Source of the DNA: Diadophis punctatus similis
Lineage: Eukaryota; Chordata; Lepidosauria; Squamata; Dipsadidae
Assembly (NCBI GenBank): GCA_023053685.1
Contig: JALIGW010000063.1
Span: 2,972,614-3,036,613 of the forward strand
Reading direction: 5' to 3'
DNA length: 64,000 nt
The position numbers and the translations under genes are program-made. The notes beneath the pieces were generated by a model. It was not told the DNA's origin and searched no databases. It saw nothing but the letters and a program-made list of their open reading frames with translations. This document shows positions 56,001 to 64,000 of this stretch, piece by piece (position 1 is the stretch's first letter; every line of letters begins with the position of its first letter).

Positions 56001-56418
56001 CAGCGGTGGGTTGCTCTCTTACCGGTGCCGGTGCGCTACATGCGCATCTCCACACTTCAAGCGTGGGCGCGCTTGCTTCGGGCGCGCACCCGCGCCCCCT
56101 TGTGCGATTTTGCTTCTACACATGCGCAGAAGCAAAATTGCGCCGAAATCTCACGAGGGGATGCACGAGAGATATTTCAGCACAATTTTGCTTCCGTGCA
56201 TGCGCAGAAGCAAAATCTCACCAAAATCTCTCTCGCACGCGCGTCCCCTTGCGAGATTTTGGCGCAATTTTGCTTCCGTGCATGCGCAGAAGCAAAATCG
56301 ACCCAAAATCAACGGAAAAAAATGGCGATGTGCACAGTGGACCGGCAGAGAGGGCTCTGGAGCGGTCGCGTGCTACTGGAGCTGTGCACCGGGCAGCTCC
56401 AGCAGGAACCCACCTCTT
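56001..56418. mobile_element. hAT-like palindromic element (GGTGGGTTGC family)
   Basis: CAGCGGTGGGTTGC start, GCAGGAACCCACCTCTT end. The perfect TSD ATCCTTGC is at 55993-56000 and 56419-56426. Three ATTTTGCTTC...CATGCGCAGAAGCAAAAT hairpins sit in tandem. The TSD settles the boundaries of this family; related copies are 15908-16222 and the minimal 62751-62821. Confidence 0.9.
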
Positions 56419-56426
56419 ATCCTTGC

Positions 56427-56600
56427 CCAATGGTTGAGGAGTCTTTTCTCGAAAGCCTCCAACAATGGAGCATCCATGACTCCAGGAGACAAGCTGTTCC
56501 AATGATCGTTATCGCTCTTGGGAAAGTTCTCTTTATTTCCTGGTTGAATCTCTCTGAGCAGCTTCCATCTATTGACAGCCCGTCAAGTATTGGAAGACGT
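56427..56600 (-). mobile_element. CR1 3' fragment, diverged
   Basis: CTCCAACAATGGAGCATCCA, ACAAGCTGTTCCAATG and TTTCCTGGTTGAATCTCTCT on the reverse strand. Confidence 0.75.
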
Positions 56601-56754
56601 GGGGTGTGCATAAGTGCACCATCGTACCTATCTTCCCTGTCCTACTGTCCCCATTTATTCGTACCCATTTCCTGTGTTCATACTCATGTTTATTCTTATA
56701 CCTATTATCTTATAAACAATTGACAAATAAAATAAAATAAAAATAAAGATGGCT

Positions 56755-57200
56755 ATCATTTAATTTAATTTAATTTAATTAAAAGTTCTTATATGCCACC
56801 CAATCCCGTATGACTTAGGGCGGCGTACAGCAGGAATAAGAATAATACAATAGAATAGAATTGAATAGAATTCTTTATTGGCCAAGTGTGATTGGACACA
56901 CAAGGAATTTGTCTTTGGTGCATATGCTCTCAGTGTACATAAAAGAAAAGATACATTTGTCAAGAATGGTTGTCATAGGGTTCAAGTAAGCAATCAGGAA
57001 ACAATCAATATTAATATAAATCGTAAGGATACAAGCAACAAATTACAGTCATACAGTCATAAGTGGGAGGAGATGGGTGATAGGAACGATGAGAAAAACT
57101 AATAGTAATAGTAATGCAGCCTAGTGAATAGTTTGACAGTGGTGAGGGAATTATTTGTTTAGCAAAGTGATGGCGTTCGGGAAAAAACTGTTCTTGTGTC
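56755..57200 (-). mobile_element. L2-type 3' end followed by an unnamed LINE-like 3' repeat
   Basis: (TTTAA)n and ATGCCACCCAATCCCG, GGGCGGCGTACAGC at 56755-56835. AATAGAATTCTTTATTGGCC, AAGTGTGATTGGACACACAA and ATGCTCTCAGTGTACATAAA follow. Relatives of the latter are at about 4080-4200 and 58640-58740. Confidence 0.65.
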
Positions 57201-57603
57201 TAGTTGTCTTGATAATACATAATAAATTTAAAAACATTACATAAGTTTAAAAACCATTCATTCACGGGGGAATCCGATCTTCTTCACCCCACCTGCCAGA
57301 AGAGCCATGTTTTTACAGGTTTACGGAAGGCCAGTAGAGTGGAGATAGTCCGGATCTCTGGTGGGAATTGGTTCCAGAGAGATGGGGCTCCCACAGAGAA
57401 GGCCCTCCCCCGTGGACCCACCAACCGACATTGTTTGGATGATGGGACCTGGAGGAGGCCAACTCTGTGGGACCTAACCGGTCGTAGGGAGGTATGTGGT
57501 AGGATGCGGTCCCGGAGGGTAACCTGGTCCTGAGCCATGTAGGGCTTTAAAGGTCAAAACCAACACCTTAAATTGCGACCGGAGACTAATAGGCAGCCAA
57601 TGC

Positions 57604-58335
57604 AGGGGTGATTCTGAGACGACATTACATCCGATGTCTCCCCCATGTATGTATGGTGTCATATGTGTTTTTAATTGTTTTTTAAATTGTTTTTAATGAT
57701 TTGATTGTTTTCTTAAAATGTTGTACGCCGCCCTGAGTCCTTAGGGCCGTGGTGGCGAACCTATGGCACGCGTGCCACAGGTGGCACGCGGAGCCATAGC
57801 AGCCAGCACGCGAGGGTTGCCCACCGGCAAACCGGAAGTGTGGAAAAACACACTTCCGGTTTGCCGGTGAGCTGTTTTTTGCACTCCGGAGGGTTCAGGG
57901 AAGCTCCCTGAAGCTCCGGAATGCAAAAAACTACAAAACGGACAAACCGGAATTGCACTTTTCCGCACTTCCGGTTTGTCCGTTTTGTAGTTTTTTGCAT
58001 TCCGGAGCTTCAGGGAGCTTCCCTGAACCCTCCGGAGTGCAAAAAACAGCACACTGGCAAACCAGAAGTGCGTTTTTTTCGCACTTCCGGTTTGCCGGTT
58101 TCGTCGTCCCAGGCTCCGGTAAGCCTTTGTGCGGGGGTGGGGGTGTGTGCGCATGCGCAGGGGGCAGCATGGGGGGTTGTTGTGCGCATGCGTGAGGGGG
58201 AGGGAATGGGTGTGGGTACGCGAGCATGCGCGAGCGCACCCCCCCCTTTTTGGCACGCGAGCCTAAAAAGGTTCGCCACCACTGCCTTAGGGAGTAGGGC
58301 GGCATACAAGAACCTCCAAATAAATAAATAAATGC
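57604..58335 (+). mobile_element. second L2-type 3' end inserted in the first
   Basis: GTTGTACGCCGCCCTGAGTC and GGAGTAGGGCGGCATACAAG with an AAATA tail. AATGCAG on both sides looks like a target duplication. It is itself split by 57747-58284. Confidence 0.8.
57747..58284. mobile_element. hAT-like MITE (GCGAACC family), hairpin-rich
   Basis: CCGTGGTGGCGAACC start, GGTTCGCCACCACTG end. The perfect TSD CCTTAGGG is at 57739-57746 and 58285-58292. The interior palindrome with CAAACCGGAAGTG resembles 21517-21899. An NRF1-type TGCGCATGCGCA lies at 58148-58159. Confidence 0.93.
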
Positions 58336-58884
58336 AGCTGGCAGAGAATAGGTGTTACGTGGGTGTATCACGAAACACCCACAAGCCTTCTCTTTAATAG
58401 GCTAAACCTAGTCCTAGTTCTTAGCTGTTCAGCCTCTTGTAGGAAGCCCCCCCCCCAGAAGAATGACATATTTTGGGAAATATTAAAAAAAGGCAGGATA
58501 GAATATTTCCCCTAAAGGAGAAATGGGGAAAAATCTTAAAGGGAGGCAGAAACCAGCACCAGTCTCCCTGCCCCCAAGCAGAAACTGAGGAGGCCGGCTT
58601 TTAGAAATGCAGATTTGGTCATCCAAATGTGGTACCCCCTTATTGGTATTATGATGATTACTCTGTTGCTTTGCGTGTACACTGAGAGCTGCTGCATGGG
58701 AGACAAATTCATTGTGCATCTAGTCAATTCAATTCAAACCTTTATTGTCAGAGTACAACATGTGTATAATGAGATTGGCTGAGCCTCCCTTCATGCACCC
58801 CCTCCCCAGCCCAATACAACTCAGTGAAGGACAAAAAATCCCTGACCCAGTGAATCCTACCAACACACACACAATCCTGCTCCA

Positions 58885-59405
58885 TCACAGGAGCCTTTTA
58901 AGAAGAGACTGGACAGCCATAGGGCAGTGATGGCGAACCTTTTTCTTCTTGCTTGCCAAAAATGGGAGTGTGCACGCTAGTGCATGCCAGCACACAACCT
59001 CCCACACACACGTGCGCCACACTGGGCATGCACGCATCCCCGTCTTGGGCCATTTTTCACCTTCAGGCTTCCCTGAATCCTCCGGAGTGCGAAAAACGGC
59101 CCAACTGGCAAACTGGAAGTTTGGAAAAACGGACTTCCGGTTTGCCCGTTGGGCCATTTTTCGCCCTCTGGAGGCTTCAGGCAACTTCCCTGAAGGCCTT
59201 CCCCAAGGCCAAAAATCAGCTGGCCAGCGCACGGATGCGCACTGTAGCTGACATAGGGCAACGCCTCGCGTGCCCTCAGATAGGGCTCCACGTGCCACCT
59301 GTGTGCCATAGGTTCGCCATCACGGATATAGGGTCTCCTGCTTGAGCAAGGGGTTGGACTAAAAGACCTCCAAAGTTCCTTCCCATTCTAATATTGTATA
59401 TTCTA
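58885..59405 (+). mobile_element. CR1 3' end split by a MITE
   Basis: TTTTAAGAAGAGACTGGACA before and GGGTCTCCTGCTTGAGCAAG after 58925-59325. Confidence 0.85.
58925..59325. mobile_element. hAT-like MITE (GCGAACC family)
   Basis: CAGTGATGGCGAACC start, GGTTCGCCATCACGG end. Flanks CCATAGGG and ATATAGGG agree at 6 of 8. Confidence 0.88.
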
Positions 59406-59562
59406 TGAGAAAATGCGCCTTTGGAATACCTAAGGAACAGTTTAGGTGTTTAGGAACAGTTCTACCTGGAGAAAATCTGTCCCTGTGGTTATAAGCAATT
59501 TTTACAGACATGATACCTCATAATCAATAGACCTTCAAAAAGGTAATAAGGCTAGCATTAAG

Positions 59563-59800
59563 AGCCGAGGTGGCACAACAGTTAGAGGCAGTACTGCAGG
59601 CCACTTTAGCTGACGGTGATCCGCAGGTCAGCGGTTCAAATCTCACTGGCTCAAGGTTGACTCAGCCTTCCATCCTTCTGAGGTAGGTAAAATGAGGACC
59701 CAGATTGTTGGAGGCAATATAAATATACATTGCTTAATGGTGTAAACCGCTTAGAGAGTGCTTGCACTGTGAGGCGGTATATAAATGTCACTAATAAATA
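59563..59800 (+). mobile_element. tRNA-derived squamate SINE
   Basis: GAGCCGAGGTGGCACAACAG, GCGGTTCAAATCTCACTGG, CTCAAGGTTGACTCAGCC, GGCGGTATATAAATG and AAATA tail. Confidence 0.9.
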
Positions 59801-59941
59801 AATAAATAGTCCTTTTAAGGTTATTCTCATTATTTTTGGCATGCTTTTCCATTTATCTTTTACGTGTCTTATAATATTATCACATCTGTGTTTCTGACTC
59901 ATCAAAACTGACTCTTGGATGCTTGGTGTCTTCCCCTACAA

Positions 59942-60560
59942 CAGTGGTGGCCAACCTTAAGCATACCATCCGCCAAATTTTTTCGCAGACAAGTTCAGAT
60001 CCGCCATTTATTATTTATTTTTTTGGTCATTTTTGTATGCTGCCCCACTCCCGTAGGACAATTCTGCCTCTGCCTACCAGCATCAGGATCAGCGGCATCC
60101 TCACTTCCACTCGGATTTTGATAACGAGCAGCACAGATCTTTTTATCCATTTAAAACAAACCCTATCACCCGATGGGCATTTAACTGGAGGGGGTGGGGT
60201 GGGGTGGGGTATGATTTTCATGGGGGAAGAAGAAAGACTTGGCACCGAATACTTCCTACCTATAGATGTAGGCATTGAAAGCCTGGCTTTCTCGCAGCAA
60301 GGTCTGATAGAGAGGCAGCACTTCAGTCCTCCTGGACGCTGCCATCTCATAAACACCTTGCTGGGCTTTGCCTGCCCCTTCTCCAGACAACCCAGGCAGT
60401 CGGCTTCTGCTTCTGGCCAGGAGGAAAGGGAAAGTGAGTTTGCGGAGGAGGAGGAGGAGGAGGAGGGCGTGCAGCTCTGCAATGTGCAACGGGGAACCGG
60501 GATAGGAAAGCATTTTCGGGTGGCGGCACCAGCTGGAACTGCCTGAACCTGAAACACAAT
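59942..60560. other. mixed repeat remnants
   Basis: A left terminus CAGTGGTGGCCAACC at 59942 with no partner found. A CGGAGTATAAG-family internal fragment (TTCTGCCTCTGCCTACCAGC) is at 60061. A GGA-rich run lies at about 60440-60466. No gene is supported. Confidence 0.4.
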
Positions 60561-60699
60561 GCACTTTTTTGGCTTCCACATGCCTGGTTGAAGATCGTGC
60601 TTCATCTGGATGGGGAAGCCGCCGGCACCAGCAGGTTGAGCGGAGCCGCCTGCACCATGGAGGAACCCCCCACCCCGTGCCTTCCCCCCTCCCCTGCCA

Positions 60700-61605
60700 C
60701 CAGCTGCTTCACCTTTCTCTGCACGTGGTGGGGAAGGGCTCGGAGAGGAGCCCTGGGTTGGGGAAGAGAGCATGGAATGGGGGGATCCGTCCTCCCCAAT
60801 CCTGATCAACCAGTCCTCACAGGCTAGCTGCCAGGGGCACGATCTGTGTGGTTCTCCGGCCAGGAAACTTCGTAATGGGAAGAGTAGGGGGGGGGAAAAC
60901 CCCTCCAGCTGTGAAGCCCGCACTGGGAGACAGGAGCCGAAGCAGCCTTCTAAAAGCAAGGTTTTTGAAATCCTGGAGGAAAGCCATTTGTTGCAATTCT
61001 AATTTCTGGTATCGGGACACAGGGCGCGAGGTTGTGGTTCCCACCGAATCACTGAAAGCAGGTAAAGCAGGAGACGTTTGCCTGGCACGATGCTAGCGCT
61101 GTAACGCACCCTGCGTCCCGATCACAGAAATCGGAATTGCAACAATGGCAAAGCATCACCGCAGCTGGTTTACCCCACACCTTGCACCACATGCACCTGG
61201 ACAAACCCTTCCATCTCACAGGCAGCCTTGGCAGTAGCAGAGTTCTCACGAGAGCAATCAGTGAAATGGAACTCAAAGGGCTTTGGCCCACTCAAAGGCC
61301 CACTCCTAGCCTCGTCCAAACTTTCCTCCCTGATTCCAAAAACCTTGCTTTTGGAAGGCTGCTTCGGCTCCTGATGTCCAGTGCGGGCTTCGCAGCTGGA
61401 GAGGTTCCCCCCCCCTCTACTCTTCCCATTACAAAGTTTCCTGGCCGGAGAACCACACAGATTGCGCCCCTGGCAGCTGGCCTCCGAGGACAGCTTGATC
61501 AGGATTGGGGAGGATGGATCCCTGCATTCCACGCTCTCTTCTCCCCCACCCGGGCTCCCCTCCTAGCCCTTCCGCACCATGCGTGGAGAAAGGCAAAGCA
61601 ACTGA
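60700..61605. repeat. large inverted repeat with an inner palindrome
   Basis: The outer arms (about 60700-60970 and 61325-61605) mirror GTGGTTCTCCGGCCAGGAAA with TTTCCTGGCCGGAGAACCAC. An inner palindrome pairs GTTGCAATTCTAATTTCTGG (about 60987) with its near complement at about 61120-61143. No terminal repeat or TSD was resolved. Long frames in the arms are mirror artefacts. Confidence 0.8.
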
Positions 61606-61703
61606 ATTAAAAGAAACTCACCAAGCGCAGGTTTCCCAAGACGTCCCTTCTCTGAAGCTTGCTCTGCTGCCGGTGCTTGTGACTGACTACTTCCTCCTCT
61701 GCT

Positions 61704-61812
61704 ATGCTCTTCTATGACTCGTGGACTTCAACTCCCAGAATTCCTGTGCCAGCATGATTGGCTCAGGAATTCTGGGAGTTGAAGTCCACAAGTCATAGAA
61801 GAGCCAACTTTG
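61704..61812. mobile_element. foldback MITE (TTCAACTCCCAGAATT group)
   Basis: CTCTTCTATGACTCGTGGAC faces GTCCACAAGTCATAGAAGAG. Similar to 9505-9639 but without its outer ends. Confidence 0.8.
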
Positions 61813-61872
61813 TCGCTTCGTTTTGACATCACTGCCGGAGTTTGACTTCGAACTGCCGCGCGCTCTCCAGAA

Positions 61873-62092
61873 TTATGCAGGAAGAAGGGGATCGGACAAT
61901 AAGAAGGTCAGAATCACTTTCGCTTGCTAAATTTTAGCGAGCGAAAGTGATTCCGACCTTCTTATTGTCCGATCCCCTTCTTCCTGCATAATAAGCGTCA
62001 GCCTTTTCTGTCCATTGGATGATTGCAATGCGCCACTTGCAATCATCCAATGCGCCACGTTTGGCGCATGCGCCACGGTTTGGCCACCCCTG
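61873..62092. mobile_element. palindromic element (GGGGTGGCCAAACC family), right half
   Basis: The right terminus GGTTTGGCCACCCCTG ends at 62092. The subterminal region has CAATGCGCCACTTGCAATCA. A palindrome at 61873-61991 (axis about 61932) pairs TTATGCAGGAAGAAGGGGAT with its complement. The left terminus is not found. Confidence 0.8.
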
Positions 62093-62750
62093 CGGCCTAC
62101 AAGAACTTTCTCTTAATAAAGCTGCTTGTTTTTAACCATTCCACGTGTGTTAGATACAGCTAAGAACAGACTCAAAGGGGTGGATATTTCCACAACACTA
62201 GGAACTATTACTAAGCTGCCTTTAAGGAAATGATTTCAACCTGGACTCCCAAACCCTCTCCAAAAGTAATCCCACAATTGTTTTAATTGCATCCAAGGAC
62301 AATAAAATACGATACGAACGAAATCATAATATATTTGATTTAATCTAAGGTTACAGGTAAATGTTTTGTGGGTGTTTTATTATTTTAATGTCTTTTAAAT
62401 GGTTTTAAAATGTTAGACTTCTAAGCTTCTCAGGGTCACTAGGTTGAGTTTAGGCAGCCATACAAATTAAATAAACAAAGAAAGAAATACAATGCGTATT
62501 AGCTTTGGTCGCATCCTTGACATTTCACAGCAAAGCAGGCTTTGGATCGTTCACAGGAGAAAAGGCTGTCCATATGCAATGATAGGCTTTCCCACCTACT
62601 TTAATGAGAAATATGATCTGTATCTTCACTGATCCTCATTTCGGCCTTGGAATTCGCTACTTCTCAAAAGTCACAACCAGCAATTAGGATTCCTTGTCTT
62701 GTTTGGACCAGAAAGGCAAAATACGCATGTGTACTGAAGCAAATGTATCA
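62093..62750. other. unassigned stretch, possible old LTR or UTR remnant
   Basis: AATAAAGCTGCTTGTTTTT at about 62115 resembles a 3' end or LTR. No flanking repeat confirms it. No gene. Confidence 0.25.
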
Positions 62751-62821
62751 CAGTAGTGGGTTCTAAAACCCGTTGCTACCGGTTTGCAGAACCAGGCCGA
62801 ACCGGGAGCAACCCACCGCTG
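62751..62821. mobile_element. 71-bp minimal hAT-like MITE (GGTGGGTTGC family)
   Basis: CAGTAGTGGGTT start, AACCCACCGCTG end. The TSD ATGTATCA/ATATATCA matches at 7 of 8. Only the terminal parts of the 56001-56418 type remain. Confidence 0.85.
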
Positions 62822-62897
62822 ATATATCATTTATATGGATTATTGCCCAAGTAGATCCTTGCCACTGATTTTAGATGACTCTTCGAATTCAGGCTCT

Positions 62898-63189
62898 TCT
62901 CACATTCCCTGCACTGATAATGGCTTCCCCCGTGTGGTTCGTTTTACGGCAGGTAAGATGACTGGTTTTAGTAAAGCTTTTTGCACATTGCATGAAATTA
63001 TTTGATTTTGCCCATCTGGATCTCCTGTTGGGAAGTCAGATATCTGCTCCGAGCAAAGATCTTTCCACACTCCATGCGTTAATAAGGCTTCTCCCCTTGC
63101 AAGCATCCTTTTACGGAAAGTGAAATTAATAATCCATCTATAGCCCCCTTCACATTCCATGCAATTATTAGGTTTTTCCCATGTGGATG
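62898..63189 (-). pseudogene. relic fingers behind gene D
   Basis: Minus strand, broken across frames: CMECEGGYRWIINFTF, CNVQKALLKP and similar finger shadows with GEKP-like linkers, stops and slips. They continue the array abandoned by the frameshift near 63240. Confidence 0.75.
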
Positions 63190-64000
63190 TTATGTGAAGT
63201 AAGAATACTCCTCCGAGGAAAGCTCATTCCACACTGCATGCATGTACGTGGCTTTTCCCATGTGGATCTTGTTATGGGCAGTAAACTCACTATACCATCT
63301 AAAGTCCCTTCCACATTCCATGCATTTATATGGTCTTTCCCCTGTGTGGATCCTGTTATGGGAATTCAGGGTACTGACCCGAGTAAAGGTCTTTCCACAC
63401 TTCATGCACTTATAGGGCTTCTCCCCTGTGTGTCTCCTCTTGTGAAAAATCAGATAACGGTTCTCCAGAAAGGCCTTTCCACACTGCATGCATTTAAAGG
63501 GCTTCTCCCCTGTGTGAATCTTCTTATGGGAAATAAAGGAACTGCGTTCACTAAAACACTTTCCGCACTCGATACATTTATATGGCTTCTCCCCTGTGTG
63601 TTTCCTTTTATGGGAAAGAAGATAACGGCTCTGAACAAAGGTCATTCCACATTCCATGCATTTATAGGGTTTCTCCCCGCTGTGGATCCGTGTATGGGAA
63701 ATCAGATAGCTGATCGTGCTGAAGCTCTTTCCGCATACCACACATTTATGTGCCTTCTCTCGTACGTGGGTCTTAGTATGGGAAGCAAGAGAACCGCTTT
63801 GAGCAAAGGACTTTCCACACTGCCTGCAGTTGTACGGCTTCTCCCCTGTGTGGACTCTTTTGTGGCGAGTAAGAGAGCTGCTTGTCGTGAAACCGTTTCC
63901 GCACACCATGCATTTGTAGGGTTTTTCCCCCGTGTGGATCCGTTTGTGGCTCGTAAGATGGCTGCTCTGAGCAAAGACCTCTCCACATTCCATGCATTTA
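63190..64000 (-). CDS. gene D finger exon, partial (5' part beyond the window)
   Basis: Open on the minus strand from the window edge to a TAA at 63190-63192. Nine C2H2 fingers are visible, the first beginning within the edge (its first Cys is at 63996-63994). All nine have Cys2His2 ligands. The tail ATYMHAVWNELSSEEYSYFT is off-frame finger sequence. Finger order YLLSHKRKH, SSFISHKKIH, AFLENRYL matches gene C fingers 9-11, so D and C are close paralogues. The SCAN and KRAB exons, if present, lie to the right. Confidence 0.9.
   Translation of the reverse strand, partial: KCMECGEVFAQSSHLTSHKRIHTGEKPYKCMVCGNGFTTSSSLTRHKRVHTGEKPYNCRQCGKSFAQSGSLASHTKTHVREKAHKCVVCGKSFSTISYLISHTRIHSGEKPYKCMECGMTFVQSRYLLSHKRKHTGEKPYKCIECGKCFSERSSFISHKKIHTGEKPFKCMQCGKAFLENRYLIFHKRRHTGEKPYKCMKCGKTFTRVSTLNSHNRIHTGERPYKCMECGRDFRWYSEFTAHNKIHMGKATYMHAVWNELSSEEYSYFT

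Larger units (their letters stand above)
57225..58380 (-). mobile_element. L2-group LINE 3' fragment with nested insertions
   Basis: The complement encodes VGLLQVPSSKQCRLVGPRGR and LWNQFPPEIRTIS. It breaks after AATGCAG at 57603 and resumes with ATGCAGCTGGCAGAGAATAG at 58333. Confidence 0.85.

Noticed and set aside
60027..60959. 310-codon minus-strand frame
   Set aside because: Runs through a GGA repeat and one arm of an inverted repeat; low complexity, no domain.
52439..62092. One 9.6-kb element bounded by CAGGGGTGGCC and GGCCACCCCTG, with GCGGCCT on both flanks
   Set aside because: The flank match is offset by two bases and is not a proper 8-bp TSD. The interval would also cross the boundary of the well-supported 51776-55320 element. 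Two separate defective copies are more likely.

Overview
This is vertebrate nuclear DNA, very probably from a snake. The evidence is long AATAG-type microsatellites, CR1 LINEs ending in ATTCT/ATT microsatellite tails, L2-group LINEs with the GCCGCCCTGAGTCC-type 3' end, squamate-type tRNA-derived SINEs, many short hAT-like elements, and genes with canonical GT-AG introns. No prokaryotic feature was seen.

The genes are a cluster of tandemly related SCAN-KRAB-C2H2 zinc-finger genes. Gene A (+, coding exons 4380-13321), gene B (+, 21020-29272) and gene C (-, 49864-44213) each have the same five coding exons: SCAN box, two short linker exons, KRAB A box, and one long finger exon. Intron phases are identical (0, 1, 0, 1), and the joined exons give uninterrupted frames of 807, 877 and 755 residues. 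Gene D (-) enters from the right edge and shows only finger-exon sequence (64000-63190). A and B point right, C and D point left. SCAN boxes pair with one another, KRAB A boxes normally recruit TRIM28/KAP1, and the finger arrays bind DNA, so these look like a young clade of transposon- or locus-silencing repressors. No target can be read from the sequence. A, C and D end through frameshifts in the finger array and keep out-of-frame relic fingers downstream.

Upstream of A, B and C lie related CpG-rich first-exon regions with a CRE-like site (TGACGTCA in A, TGACGTCG in B, TGATATCA in C) followed by a YTAGGAYYCTGC block and a GTGAGT/GTGAGG donor. B has a further copy of the A-type upstream block, suggesting two alternative promoters.

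Most of the remainder is mobile DNA. A nearly complete L2-group LINE (minus, about 38.1 to 33.24 kb) has a 733-codon endonuclease/RT frame. It is split by a 1730-bp hAT-like element with a perfect 8-bp target duplication and a large internal palindrome. A second large hAT-like element (51776-55320) splits a CR1. Several non-autonomous elements with different terminal repeats carry palindromic GC-rich cores, and four share a core with the NRF1-like TGCGCATGCGCA motif. There are also a solo LTR, nested SINEs and triple nesting at 57-58 kb. No tRNA, rRNA or CRISPR was found. All assignments come from reading the sequence; no database search was run.
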